From Branchiostoma floridae (taxonomy: Eukaryota > Chordata > Leptocardii > Amphioxiformes > Branchiostomatidae): 64,000 nucleotides of DNA. Numbering within the stretch: position 1 is the first letter of the stretch; every line of letters begins with the position of its first letter. The notes under the pieces are model-generated. The model did no database searches and was not told where the DNA came from. It saw only the letters and a program-made list of their open reading frames with translations. The position numbers were made by a program, and so were the translations under genes. Shown piece after piece: positions 1-45,786 of this stretch. The DNA is taken from assembly GCF_000003815.2 (NCBI RefSeq), contig NC_049997.1:7736640-7800639 (forward strand), given 5' to 3'.

Positions 1-813
1 CAAGATACCAACGATTCGATGTATGATGAACCATTAAAACATATTTTTCAACGCTAGTATAAACGCATGCGTATTGAAGGTGACACCTGCAGAACCAGTT
101 TTGTCACTACGTGACGTCATGGTGACAAACATGGCGGACGGTATGACATCCCGGGACCTTGACCTCGATAGGATGATATACATCCGGGTTAACTATTACT
201 CACCTCCACGATGGACATACATGTACATATGTAACGGTGCGAGAGCAACAAAAACAGCGGGCAATGTGTTTATACAATAGATTACAGTTGGTAGACTCAA
301 TGGGTAGGGTCATTTAGAATGTGATTCTAAAGAAGCCTCCCATAAATCTAATTCTGTATACGTGTCATTTTTACAATAATTACTTCGAATTTCCCACGTG
401 GATTGGAAGACCACGGAGGAACATAGGTAAAATGTCATTGGTATTCTGGTAACTTGAATAAGTTAAGATTTACAGACAATTCATCACGCAGTTTACAAAT
501 CAATATGTGAAGAGTTTCATGACAAAATGAATTTACATAGTTTGTCTCTACCTGATTATTAGAAGCTACATTCTCAGGCGATTTATGTTCCAATTTCTGT
601 TTTGTTACCTTTAATCTCTGGTTAGTACAAGAGGCTTCAGTATCTAGTGTGGCTTATGCTATCTAGATTTTCCCACGGACTCTTTGGTGTGCCACCACGC
701 ATTTTACTGTTCACTTCTTCACGAACATTCAATGACGAAGGCGACCACCAGGAAGATCGTATAGTACATTCCTCACTTTTTTCTACCTTCCTCACTAGTA
801 CAAAGTTTTCCTT
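1..813. other. Upstream region of the carboxypeptidase gene
   Basis: No recognisable coding exon. The one structured part is a cluster of promoter-like motifs at 63-137, described separately. The rest is A+T-rich sequence without an obvious repeat. Whether the cluster serves the carboxypeptidase or a gene beyond the left edge cannot be told from here. Confidence 0.5.
63..137. promoter_or_regulatory. Promoter-like cluster: NRF1-like palindrome, CRE, YY1-like site
   Basis: ACGCATGCGT (63-72) is a palindrome close to the NRF1 core, TGACGTCA (112-119) is a perfect CRE palindrome, and AACATGGCGG (128-137) matches the YY1 initiator motif often found at housekeeping starts. Three such motifs in 75 bp suggest a core promoter. 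The ATG in the last motif opens a short frame without a clear splice donor, so no exon is called. Direction is unknown. Confidence 0.35.
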
Positions 814-3800
814 ATGGCTGCTCGAAAGGTTTTGTTATGTCTGTCTGTTTTCGTCTTCGGTTGGATTGCGTTTTCCTGGGCATGGGGTCAGATTGTGTTG
901 GATGAAGACCTGGACACTGTATATCGTGGGTGAGTTGTGCGCCTTGTGTCACATTTTTGCCAAATCTATAGATACGTCTATGCTTGCTACATGTTAGGCA
1001 GGCTGAATAAAAGATATAAACTGAAACTATGCGGGTCCAGATGCCTGAGGAATGACCGCGGTGCGATAGATGTCGGTTAGCGGAGGAATACGTCCACTCT
1101 GTACCTTTTAAAAAATTGTTTTGGCGTGTGCCTGAAATGTTATAAACATTGCTACGCAGGTGTTTCTTTCCTTCTTTTATATTTCATTTCTTAGGGACCA
1201 GAAGTTAAGAGTACATCTTGGAAACAACACCGTTGAAGCAATAACACAGATATTTCTATCCAAACTATCGGATCCCACTCAGGTACAAACATTGTTCATA
1301 TTCGTGATCGTGATCATCTATATATGTACTCTATTTAGTTATTACAATAACAACAACGGTAGGGTAAATTTCCACCTGTTAGAAAGTAATTTTAGAATTG
1401 CATTGGTATTGCGTTTCTTCCTGCTAGTGTTAATCATTCCTAGCAAACAAAATGATATTATGGTTGCGTTTGTTTTTTTGCTAATTGATATGGTAGCCGA
1501 ACACAGTTTTTCGCCTGTGTGAAAGAAAGAAAGCTCGACACCTCAAAATGTGTAGCAGGGTGAATAAGTAATTTACAAGAACTTATCATGTATAAGTTTA
1601 GGGTACAATCTACATCTAATCTATATTTTAGCCCCAGTTTGGGGCACCTTGCTGCAGCCGACACACATCAGTTGGTCGGAACTGCGTTGGGGCGCAAAAT
1701 CCCCCCCCCCCCCCCACACACACCCAAAGAAACATCGCCCTCCAAATCAAATACTCTACAACTGGCGTATTCCTCTACCATTCACCACAATTTCGGCCTC
1801 GGTAACATGCACAGATGAATATCTACGGTTTTCGAAGTACAGTGACGCTCTGCTTTGTACCAAACTACTTCTGGGGACGGGGGTCGCGGATAAATACTGT
1901 GTTTTGTTATTTAGATTTTAGGTAGCAGGGACATTCCTGGTACGAACGACTCCATGGTAACGGTAGGCGCTTCCATCGCGGACGAGTTCAAGGACCTGTT
2001 GCATGACTACAAACTGTCTTTCGAGATTTACGTGGAGGACTACCGCGAGAGCATCGAGGAACATCTTCGTGAGAACCTACGATTGGCCGAAGACGACAAA
2101 GTCGGCGAGTTCAACTTTGCCAGATATCATCCTTATAATGAGGTGAGTTTATCATCTATATTCTAATGTGACCCTGTAACAGTACAGTACAGGAAAATAC
2201 GTAAAAAGACTGTGTGGTTTGTGAACCAAAGTAGGGGTTACATGTATAAGTGCATTTTGTGATTTCTGTTCATTCCTACTAGTAGACTAATATGTCATGG
2301 CACAGCTTATGCTGTTGTTCTCTACAAACGCTTTAAGAAAAGCAAATGAAACTAACTAAGAAGAAAAACAACATCTCAGGTCTTAAAGGATTCATTTCTC
2401 ACTCGTTGAATTTTTATAAAGCCCAAAGAAATTTGGAAAACTTTTGTGGACAAATAAACTGCTCCGACGGCTGTGTGAGTGACTATGAAAGAAATTCAGG
2501 GAATTCTTTAAAGTCTAATGACACACGATGATTGCGTAGTGCATGATAGGAATGAGAAGCCGACATGACAAGTTATACCTCTTCATGTCCGTAGATACGT
2601 CAATACCTTACGGACACGGCAGGGAGGTACTCTAACCTCGCAACTGTGGTGACCGTAGCGCACACATTTGAGGGAAGACCAGTCTTGGCTTTGAAGGTTT
2701 GTTGTCTTGTTTGTATCATAGCTTCTTCTTCTTTGTTTTGTCATCCTCATGATCATTCGAGGTTGTTATTTTCTAATATCCAGTAGTGCAATGTGGCTTC
2801 AATACGGCTCGCGTTTTCACTCGAACACGTCCGGCTCACCCTACCGTTCTAAACATGTGTTGGGGTCTTTTACCTGCAGAGGTTGATGCTTGTGGCTTAA
2901 GCATGAAGCTTCCTAATGCAAAGGGGTTTTTGCCTAAACGCCAGCATCCCAAATGAGAAATACGATCTCTTACAGTATGTCCAAGCTGAGGCTTAAACAT
3001 AAAGCTCCCTCACACAAGGGACACTCGGCTTCACGTCACCATCCAAAACGAGCAATGAATTAATCCGATGACCAAGCTGAGACCAACCCTAGGATCGAAC
3101 CTTCGCCCAATTTTGAACAATTTGATGAAAGAGTTATATTGTGAACATTTACTTAATTATACGTTTTCTCATAGTTGACCATGTTTGCGGGCTTTCTTAT
3201 TGTAGATCGGTGTAGCAAAGAATACTCCCAAGCGCGCGGTTTGGATAGATGCCGGGGTCCACGCCCGGGAGTGGATAGCACCAGCTACAGCTCTGTACTT
3301 CATTAACCAGGTGACTATATCATTGTTATCTTGCAAAATGAGAAAATACACCAACTAATATATAAGCATCAATAAGATAAACACACAGTTAAAGTCTGAA
3401 GGTTAACATTTATGACTTTAAAAAGACATTGTCATGTCTATGATTTCGATTTCAGAAATATGACAAAACACCACAAAATATTTATAACTAACATTATTAT
3501 AAATCTACATATAAGTATGCACTGACGGTGATAAAGATGGGAATCTGGGTTTCATGTTTCCTTCTTTGCGCTCTCTATTTTAGAGTGTAACGTTACCCAT
3601 TCCACGTGTCCTCAGTTGGTGACGCGTTACGGCCATGACCAGACCGTGACAGACCTTGTGGAGAAGTTAGACTGGTACATCGCCCCGGTTATCAACGTGG
3701 ACGGATACATCTACTCATGGTCTCATCCTGCGGTATGTAGCAACTTAACGGTCCTTTTCAAATTCAGCAAATTGCCACTGAGAGTACTTAGATAGAAGTA

Positions 3801-5111
3801 AAAGTTTCCGTACCTGCCACTCAAAACGTGAGATCATGGTCATGACTCATGAGACATGAATATATGCCAACGTCGGAAAGCCCACTGCATAACCGTAGAA
3901 ATTCGCTAGGACACCAAAACTACGTATACACGAATCCAAGCTTACATGTACATTTTGTACAGAGGAGGCTGTGGAGAAAGTCGACTTCTTACGACAACAG
4001 CACGTGTGCGGGTGAGAACGCTGACACCACTACAGTCCGGAACTGCACCTGCTTGGGCGTGGACTTGAACCGTAATTGGGACGTGCACTGGGGAGGTAGG
4101 TATAAATGTATTGACGAAATATTGTCTGAGTGTAACGGTATTGCATACCTGGTAAACCGCCTCATGGCGAGGTACATCATGGCTTATGCAGTCCACGCTG
4201 AATGTCCGACAGATGGTTGAAATAATAATGAAAACAGGTGTTTTTGTTGCAGTACAATAAAAAGCCACAATGAGGCCCCTTTGTCTTTCACTTACCCGAC
4301 CCATATCCCATACCAAATATCTCCTGTTGTCTTATTGCATATTACGGAATATTGAAGAAGTTCTGTTGAAGCCAAAATATTCATCATATAATGGCAATAG
4401 TTTGGGCAGTTCAAGGGAGGGGTTCCTCAGAGAGAGTGACGATACCCTGCCATGTGTGAGTGAGAGAGACACATGTATATGACTACATTTTGGGTCGTAT
4501 TCCTGGGAGCGACACCAAGCTATAGTGTGTGAACCAGTCAGTATTGCCCTGAGGAAAGTGACAGACGGTCATCGAAACGCCGGCTGTTGATTTTAGACAA
4601 ATCCTGCTTGTGAATAAAGAACCACGTTATCCAATAAATTTATCATTGTACACAGAACCGATAGGCTCGAGCTGGGATCCTTGTAGTGGCACGTACCACG
4701 GGCGGTCTCCGGTGTCAGAGCCGGAGGTCAAAGGAGTGTCAGATTTCATCCTACAGCGCCGGGGGGAGATACAGGCTTACCTGTCACTCCACTCCTACGG
4801 TCAACTGTGGATGTACCCGTACGGCTACAACGCGACAAAAGTTCCCAAAGACAACAAAGATCATGTAAGTTACATACATACATGTAAGTTAATCTCGTTC
4901 ATGTTGTGGTATCTTCTTCGCTTAAACTTCATACCTTATTGAAGGCTGTTATTCACGTCCCAATTTAAATGACATGGTAGAAGTTTTATTGACACAAACA
5001 GAAATTTCAGTGACTTTCGTATGGTCGACTATTTAGATACTACCAGTACTTAAAGGAATACGGAATAAACCTTAAGATCCTACTAAGTATATGTAAACAA
5101 TACACACACAC

Positions 5112-5183
<72 letters not shown>

Positions 5184-7253
5184 ATGTATATACATAGATA
5201 TACATACATGTACATACACATAGATATATAGATATATGTAGATATATATATAGATAGAAAGAGATAAACAGACAGTGAGGCAGAGAGAGATACTCCAATC
5301 TTAGCAGTATGAAAATTGCCATCTTAATTTCTGGTATCGACTTTACCTGCATTAATGAAGCTTAGATATGGTAGCCAGGTATGTGATATATGATTTAAGG
5401 CCTCCCCGCACCATACAGTACATAGAGTGGCGCTCTCCGTGTCAATAGCCCTTGGGCCACACAACATTGTGCAATCACTACAGCAGGAGGTTGGTCCAGT
5501 GGTAATGGTGTATGTTCATGATATCATACGGGATATATGAAACGAACAAATATCTCCCTGCAGGTGAAGCTGTCAGAAATAGCGACCGCGGCCATCCGCA
5601 AAGTGCACGGCAAACAGTACCAACATGGCCGAGTGGCTGACATTTTGTGTATGTCACTTGTTTTGTTTTATCAAATCCAAGAGCTTTAAGAAAACTTTTG
5701 TATGGTCATTCTACTACGCAGAAACATCCAACGGCGTTAACAAACCGCCTCTTGTCTGTACTCTGCTATCTCAACCGTCGCCAACAGTTCATGTGGGCGT
5801 AGCCACAAATCAGCTGTCAGTCAATCAGAGAATAGGTCAGTTTTCAAAAGGGATCTCGCATATATAAGGGCAAGCTCATTAATATCTATGAGCAGGGCGG
5901 TCAGGAACTGCTGATGACGGTTGAGATAGCAGAGTACAGACAAGAGGCATTTTTCTGGCGTCGTTGTATGTCTGTGCGTAGGAGAATGGTGTATGGTTGG
6001 AATTTGAAAGTGTGTTATCGCTGACTAAATCCAAAAGCCAGGCTTTCTCAACAATCGGCATGCCTCACCGTTGTTTTTGGCGATGAGGTAATTCACCGCT
6101 TATTTTGCTTACATAACTAAACATTCTGATCATTACAAAGCAACAAAAAATGCGTCCTTCTTGGAAGACCTGTTTGTCCTTGGGTTGAATACTGACATTA
6201 CATTTGGATCAAATTTCGTTCTATTTCATTTTGCGGTACAGACGTAGCAACCGGCAATTCTAAGGACTGGGCGTATGAGAAGGCAGGGATAGTTCACTCT
6301 TACGCCATCGAACTGCGGGACGTCTGGGAGTACGGCTTCCTTCTCCCGCATGACCAGATCTTACCTACAGCACAGGAGCTGTTTCCTGCATTCATTCAGG
6401 TACATAATCTTTATCCACAGGGTAACATTTATCCATCTTTTCTAAATACACGAACAGGGGCGTCTGGGACCACGGCTTCCTTCTCCCTCCCAACAAGATC
6501 GTATCTACTGCACAGGAGCTGCTTTCTGCATTCATTCAGCTACATGGAACGATAATTGACCGTTGTTTTTAATGACAGGGTATTTGAGGTTATCAAGTTG
6601 ACAGGCGGTGTGCTATTCGGAAAATAACTGCAATATTTTGAAAATATTGCAATTTGAAACCGCCGTCCGTCTGTCGACTTGATATACCTAATTATAAGGT
6701 AACAACAGATATACGTTACCTCGCGGTTAAAGAGGAGCTAGCATTATTCGAAGTGTATCTAAAACAGATATCTATATCTACCTACTCTCCAAGCAGAGAT
6801 TGAGTCGCGTAGATATAGCAGTAGTCGGAAAAATTACACCGGCGCTCCTTGATTAGATTAAAAGGCTTGTGCCGTTTCGATTTGAGGCAGAGGTAAGAGG
6901 AGCGCCGGTGTTATTTTTCCAACTACTACGCGACTCAACCTCTGCTTGGAGAGTATATCTACCTTCACGGAGAGGAAACCGAAAGTATTATTTTGGGTCC
7001 GTAGGTGGTGGCGCGATGTAGGTGGCGCTTGGCGAAGATGATATGTATACTGCAGAGAGATTGTATAATCTCTTTGGAAGAACTACTTAAATCTTGTCAC
7101 CCCTTTCAGGTCGGCCTGTACGTGTGGGACGGGCCAAACTATGAGTACATTCCCTACCCAGCCAGTGGGGCGGAGAGTACCGGGCGTCTCCTGGATTCTA
7201 CTGTCTACCAATGGCTACTCGCTACGTCACTGATGATGCGTATTTTTATTTGA
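814..7253 (+). CDS. Secreted M14 metallocarboxypeptidase (A/B type), 11 exons
   Basis: Zinc exopeptidase that removes C-terminal residues; probably a secreted zymogen. Exons: 814-929, 1195-1282, 1915-2142, 2595-2696, 3206-3310, 3616-3732, 3963-4095, 4656-4864, 5564-5648, 6242-6399, 7110-7253. All have GT-AG borders and compatible phases, giving 494 aa, longer than the usual ~420. Residues 1-25 look like a signal peptide, then a propeptide to about 135. Zinc ligands are H197 and E200 (HAREW) and H342 (SLHSYG). R289 lies in VDLNRNW, Y395 matches bovine Tyr248, and E418 (ELRD) is the catalytic Glu270. K402 occupies specificity position 255. C282 and C306 match the conserved disulfide; a short insert adds C267 and C280. 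The C-terminal tail is extended. The family call is firm; the exact 3' end and acidic specificity are inference. Confidence 0.93.
2870..3125. repeat. Possible SINE-like repeat in intron 4
   Basis: Two imperfect related segments begin 'gcttaagcatgaagct' (about 2897) and 'gcttaaacataaagct' (about 2993). On the minus strand 3092-3101 reads GGTTCGATCC, a perfect Pol III B box. No matching A box or cloverleaf is visible, so this is only a weak case for a tRNA-derived SINE. Confidence 0.3.
4549..4579 (+). other. CTGANGA-hairpin-GAAA motif (hammerhead-like core), site 1
   Basis: CTGAGGA (4549-4555), a short hairpin GTGAC/GTCAT, then GAAACG (4574-4579), in carboxypeptidase intron 7. An AATAAA follows at about 4613, just before the next exon. 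The same layout recurs at 28818-28848 on the minus strand and at 53800-53884. It is probably the tail of a retroelement. The ribozyme reading is speculative. Confidence 0.35.
5101..5265. repeat. Compound microsatellite (CA)n(TA)n(TG)n plus GATA-like repeats
   Basis: CA, TA and TG dinucleotide runs followed by degenerate 'agatata' repeats, inside carboxypeptidase intron 8. The CA and TG blocks are complementary, so the tract can fold back on itself. Open frames here come from the repeat. Confidence 0.9.
5690..6010. mobile_element. Fold-back (MITE-like) element in intron 9
   Basis: A perfect 32-bp inverted repeat pairs 5748-5779 with 5916-5947 (inner CCTCTTGTCTGTACTC and its complement). Imperfect pairing continues outward through 'cattctactacgca' and 'tgcgtaggagaatg'. 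The loop is about 136 bp. No transposase. The left arm starts close to the donor of exon 9 at 5648. Outer limits are approximate. Confidence 0.7.
6461..6539 (+). pseudogene. Decayed partial copy of carboxypeptidase exon 10
   Basis: A second copy of the 3' half of exon 10, about 60 bp after the real exon end. It reads VWDHGFLLPPNKIVS and onward without a stop, against VWEYGFLLPHDQILP in the real exon. The donor is lost (CAG followed by ct, not gt) and there is no acceptor before it, so it should not be spliced. Its divergence makes it one of the older exon-edge duplications here. Confidence 0.8.
6545..6750. mobile_element. MITE family B, partly degraded copy
   Basis: The centre is an imperfect palindrome around 'ttttgaaaatatt', flanked by 'gaccgttg' and 'gaggagctagcatta'. 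The same plan occurs at 34216-34435, where the ends are intact. The left end is not recognisable here. No coding capacity. Confidence 0.5.
6784..6954. mobile_element. MITE family A copy 1, with 10-bp target duplication
   Basis: Terminal inverted repeats start ACTCTCCAAGCAGAG and end with the complement. Long internal pairing follows (ttgagtcgcgtag with its complement, and caccggcgctcct with aggagcgccggtg). ATATCTACCT flanks both sides (6774-6783 and 6955-6964), a perfect 10-bp target-site duplication. 171 bp, no coding capacity. Related copies lie at 11896-12105 and 47313-47485 with a different interior. Confidence 0.85.
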
Positions 7254-7879
7254 GCAGCTAAGATGAGAGTTCCAGTCACATAATAGTATAGAGAAACTGT
7301 ACATGCAGTAGAAGATGAAGTCACTTATAAGCTTAATCAATGGTAGATTGCACTATTATGTGTATTATGATAGGACTACCCTATTCAGTTATATCGAAAG
7401 TAAATTCTCTCAAATACCATATACAGAAATCTGTAATTATTTTACATCTAATGTAGCAGAAGATAGCACTGTTAACGATAAAACTATCCAAGTCAGTTAT
7501 ATCCAAATACATTTCCTCTCTTTGCAAATTATTTTAGAATTTAAAAAGTGACTATTGCTAAATCCATGGAACCCTGCATTTTCACCATTACAAAGAGGTA
7601 AGAAGAAGCTGAACCCCTATGCTGAATATGCTATTCTCGTATTCATGTGCATGTTTGTAAACATGTGTTTGTTGTGACCTGTACTTACCTCACTTGGACA
7701 AAGATGTAGAATTAAAGTCTTCACCCTATTCCCTCTATAGTACCAATATCTATTTACAGATAATATGTCAGTCATAGTCATACAGTAAAAAATGTCCAAA
7801 CCCTTCATCTATGAAAATGTTGGACAATTCATCTCCCACTGCATACGGAAAAGATGTCAAATCCATCAAATAATCTAAG
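7254..7879. other. Carboxypeptidase 3' flank or 3' UTR
   Basis: A+T-rich sequence after the stop codon, without recognisable genes. An ATTAAA at 7711-7716 could be a polyadenylation signal; a cleaner AATAAA lies at 8728-8733, beyond a transposon. Confidence 0.4.
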
Positions 7880-7881
7880 TA

Positions 7882-8590
7882 GAGTCAATTCCAAGTCACC
7901 GAGATGGTTTTGAAATAATATTTGTAATAAGTTTGAACTATTTTGAGTAAAAGAACAATTCAGTCACTAAAGTTCGAAATTGTTCAAACATTTCAAAATG
8001 AAAGTTTAAACATGTTTGAACCTTTTTATATTTGTTGGAACATTTGGGAAAGTAATGATATCATTATCTCTTTATTTAGAACAATTTTCAAACATCTATG
8101 TGTTTTTCTTATTGTTCCAACATTTTGTGTCATTTTTTCCCTCCATAAAAACTTTTATTGACCCCATAAACAAAGCTGCTAAGCTTGGTCCTTTGTTTCG
8201 CTCTTCTATTTTTAGATTTTCTTTAGTATACACTGGTGAGTCTTTTGTGAGAAGGTGGCAGACAGACATAATTTCCTGCACTTGGCAGGGATGTGTGAAT
8301 TGCCCTCTTCCCAGCCCACTGACCCAGTTTCATCATATTGTTTCCATGTTCGAACATGTGATCACAAATGATGCATCTATGTTGGAACAGTTTAGAAAGT
8401 AACAGAAATAATGCATTTGATGTTAGAAATGTTTCTAACATGTTTGAATACTATAGAAACATTTAGAACGTCACATAGATGTTGTAAATAGTTCTAAACA
8501 GTTACCTATCACAGTTAGATTGTTACAAAGATTTCCAAATTGTTAGAACAAAAGGGAAGAAACACCCTCTCGGTAATATGGAATCGACTC
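7882..8590. mobile_element. Non-autonomous DNA transposon, family C copy 1
   Basis: About 709 bp between TA dinucleotides (7880-7881 and 8591-8592). The ends read GAGTCAATTCC and GGAATCGACTC, imperfect inverted repeats. An internal block 'tgaattgccctcttcc' recurs reverse-complemented in the element at 55515-56209, confirming a family. Interior is rich in 'gtttctaacatg'-type short palindromes. No transposase frame. TA target sites suggest Tc1/mariner-type mobilisation (inference). Confidence 0.75.
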
Positions 8591-8727
8591 TAGAAGTAGA
8601 TTACATTAGATGTCATTTCCCTTTTAATTCAGTTACTAGTATAAAGCTTTCAATGAATTGTTAAGCAAACAATTATGTATACTACTGTTTTACTTTGTTT
8701 GAAATACGCCTCCGGGTATGAACTTGC

Positions 8728-8733
8728 AATAAA
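8728..8733 (+). terminator. Candidate polyadenylation signal AATAAA
   Basis: Canonical hexamer about 1.5 kb after the carboxypeptidase stop and about 1 kb before TNPO3. If used, the 3' UTR would contain the whole family C transposon. Only transcript data could decide between this and ATTAAA at 7711. Confidence 0.3.
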
Positions 8734-8879
8734 GTTATTTTAATCAAAATGTTTAGAAGAAGTTCAGTCTGTTTCAAGCTCTACAGTTGAATTGCATGAT
8801 GGCTAATTTACTAATTAGAATAAAACGTTCAAGTGCCTCGAGACATCTCTCCCAAAATGGCCAATTAACATGGCATGGC

Positions 8880-9200
8880 AATTGGCCCGACACATAAAAC
8901 TGTACCCTGGGGACCATCCGGGATCGGGCAGCTAAGACAGTTTATTCGGTGGCCCAAGACAGTCAGGCCCGCCGAGCTCCTATTAGCGCCCCGGGGAGTT
9001 TAAGGCCGATATTTATATATAATAGGTCCACCTGCCCTTTCCATGGGAAAGGGTAGTGATAACTCCTTCGGGCTTACACTCCCCCGGAGCGCTAATGTGA
9101 GATCGGCGGGCTGACTACCTTGGCTCCCCGAACAAAACTCGCTAGTTACCCGGTCCTGTCTGGCCCCGACACATATAACTGGCTGTGACACGTAAAACAC
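8880..9200. repeat. Fold-back repeat between carboxypeptidase and TNPO3
   Basis: 'gcccgccgagctcc' (about 8968) and 'gatcggcgggctg' (about 9101) pair, as do 'gccccggggagt' and 'actcccccgga'. Near-direct repeats 'cccgacacataaaactg' and 'cccgacacatataactg' mark the two sides. G+C-rich relative to its surroundings. No gene. Confidence 0.5.
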
Positions 9201-9566
9201 CACAAAAACTTTTTCCATGAAGTTCAGTAGATCTTACCAGGGAAGCCTACAGAGTTGTCCCAAAAAAAAAGGTTAGCAAGGATACCACAGGATATAAACT
9301 CTATGTTTTTTTGTTTTTTTTCAAACTCCACTTTATACCCATTTGAAGATGGTGCTTTTATACATCTAGACATCCTCCTCCTTTGTCAGCTTGTGCCACA
9401 TGTGGCTATTCAATTTTACAGAAAATGGTCCAAGTCTGTGTGACGGTACTTTCTTGTTTTCAACTCTCGCCCCATCACAGAAATATGGGGCGATTGTATT
9501 GTCAACCACATACGTGTCGCATGCATATTACTAAATAGACTAGCATTTCAACTTCTGGCAATTCAA

Positions 9567-9643
9567 TTTTCCCGCCTCTGCAATTTTCTGACCTTTGACC
9601 GCTAGTTCCCGACATGCTTCACGCACGCTGAGATCGGCCATTG
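9567..9643 (+). promoter_or_regulatory. Putative TNPO3 promoter: E2F-like, DR1 and YY1-like motifs
   Basis: TTTTCCCGCC (9567-9576) fits an E2F site. TGACCTTTGACC (9589-9600) is a DR1 nuclear-receptor half-site pair (HNF4/RXR/COUP-TF type). GGCCATTG (9636-9643) fits YY1. All lie 75-150 bp before the start codon with no TATA box, as expected for a housekeeping gene. Confidence 0.45.
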
Positions 9644-9718
9644 AATCTAGCGCAATGCACAGATTTTAGCCGCCGTGCGCCTTTTTTCTCCGCTTGGTCC
9701 TCGCAAAGTTCTTCCAGT

Positions 9719-43409
<33,691 letters not shown>

Positions 43410-45346
43410 CATTGAACGCGTCACAAACGTCCGGAGGCGCAGGTCTGCGAACAAAGTCACAAGCTGCAAAACAAATTACATATTAAGGCATATCACTTTC
43501 CAAACTTTTTTTCAATCCTCCCTTTTTGCATAATTTTTTTGTCCTGAGATGCCTGTGTTTTCTGAAGCCACGGGCGAGACCATTACGTATAGGGGGGGTG
43601 TTACATCAAGTAACCTGATCTCATGAAAATGGGTCCCCAAGATTTGCTCTATAAAATGCTTAGAGCTGTAAAATACTTGCATGGGATCAGGATTTGTCCT
43701 GTTTTAACTTTGGTCTTGATTGAAATCTCCACTGTTCTATTTTGAAGATAACTTGGCTAATGAAAGGTAGGTACAATGTAATACGAGTGATAAGAAAGTT
43801 GCCCCGAACAACACAGCCATTCGTAAAATGCCTTAAAAGTTTTACCTAAAAGCTTGACTTTCAAGAGTTTTACCTACAACAACATGTACACAATGTTTTT
43901 ACCACTGCACAAAGAAAACAGCCATAATCATATTTCTCTTGAGTTGTGAATTGAAACTTTGTATAAAAAAGAAGTTGCAAATTATTTTGAGAAGCGCATC
44001 TGGCTGGATGCTGACTTCTTCGGTTAATTGATCGTTAGCTTGTAAGTTACCTCTGTCAGCACAACACTAATGACAGCATTAGCAGCAAACAATTGACTTG
44101 TTTTGTACTGAAAGTGTCTATTGTATACTGATGTGTTAAAAGTTGTACGGTGACCATTTTCATATTTTGTACATCACATAATTTTTCAGCTAGATTAGTG
44201 TACGTAAGTTGACTGAGAAAACCATGACTGTGCTGATTATGACCTGGAATGCTCTGATTTTAGTCAAGTCAACTTAGATTCAAGGCAAATAACTGAAGCT
44301 AGCAGTAAACTTTTAAGTCACCAGCAACAAAATGTGTTGCACAGAAGACACAAAGTTTTGAAATAAGACAATAGCAAGTCTATCTTATAGAGAAATTTAA
44401 CTTGATAATGTATTTGATCTGAGTCGGCTCCTTTTGACGAGCAATTGCCAAAATGATGTGATTTTGCTATGCAAAATGTCATTGACAAGTGTTGCTTTTG
44501 AGGATAGTTGGAAACTGAAGCAGCAAAGGATTGTTTGGGACCATTTTTATGGGAAATATGAGACAGAATTGTGGAGTCGGTGATTTTTCAGTTGCAAAAA
44601 GTTGCTTCAGAATGGATGAAAATAGTACATAGATGACGATGACATTTTACGGTTTCAAAAGAAAGTGGAGGAATTGAAAACAGTGGTCCACACTGTTTTC
44701 GTTTACTAAGTATAACTTTTGTTTTATTGGGCTGACATTGAAGAGGTAGGAAAATGTAAAAACATGTCCTTTGTTCTTAACCTGGCACCAAGGCTTCCTT
44801 GTATGAATATTTTATTGTGCCAACTTGACAAGCACAAAACCTGTTGCAATCTTAATTGTTCAAAATTTATGTAAATGTGAGTTTTCGTCTATGTTTCAAT
44901 TGTGCAATAGCACAAAACTTTGTGTTTTTTAGTCTTGTGTAGCCGTATTCCTGTAGAATCTCTCTGTATCACTGTATAGACTTTGTGTATAATCCAAGCT
45001 CTTCCTTTGTCATTGTCTCTTAGCTATTTTGATAGTAATTGTGTTCTTTAAGAGTCGTTTTCGAGGAAAATGTGAGGAAGGGAAAACTTTGCAATACCAT
45101 CTTTGCCACCCCTCCTGTATTTTGGTCTTATCCTATAATATGTTGTTCATTGTTTGCAACCCTAAGTTTGGACTGGCCTATCATGCCATAAAGGGGGTTT
45201 CCTTGGGGGAGATTGGAAGTAAAAAACAATGTCAGGTAACTTTGAACTTGAAGAGATGTCAGTGGTTAACATGCATTGTCTGTATCCACAATGAAGGCAC
45301 TGACTGTTACCATGGTTTTAGATGCGAAAAATTAGATGGTCATAGG
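43410..45346 (+). other. TNPO3 3' UTR and flank
   Basis: A+T-rich sequence after the TGA, without repeats or frames of note. No AATAAA was found in this stretch, so the transcript end is unresolved. Confidence 0.5.
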
Positions 45347-45357
45347 GAGCAACCATA

Positions 45358-45786
45358 GCCTGGGTACCATTCGGAAAGAAGTTCGCTCTGATTTTCATTA
45401 TACACTATATACAGTTGCTTCTAGCTCAGACATTCATTATACAAATGTACACTATATATAATATATATTGCTTTTTTGCTGTTCCGCCTGTAATCCTTTA
45501 CCATGTTAACTTCTGTAATCGTCCAAATTTTGGATGAGGGCTATGATTGGTCCCTATACATTTGCGAATTAAGGAATGGGTGCAAACTGTTTAAACAGGC
45601 ATTCCAACACCCGAAAAAAGCCCTCCTACCCGTCTGCTTGTGGGAGGGCCTATTGTCATCAAATGAGCACTCTAGAACCCATGTCTTAATTCGCTCATTA
45701 ACTGACGTTACCACCAAACGGTTTGAATGTGCAGGTCCTTAGACGGGTAGCAGAAGCGAACTACTACCCGGATGGTACCCAGGCAA
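45358..45786. mobile_element. 429-bp MITE with 11-bp target duplication
   Basis: Ends GCCTGGGTACCAT and ATGGTACCCAGGC are inverted repeats. GAGCAACCATA flanks both sides (45347-45357, 45787-45797), perfect over 11 bp. No transposase. An interior block 'ccgaaaaaagccctcctac' is partly self-complementary. Confidence 0.88.

Noticed and set aside
5083-5352. Minus-strand frame of 89 codons
   Set aside because: Translation of CA/TA/TG microsatellites.
5625-6061. Two small opposite-strand proteins sharing PLVCTLLSQPS
   Set aside because: The match is the two arms of one fold-back element read on opposite strands.
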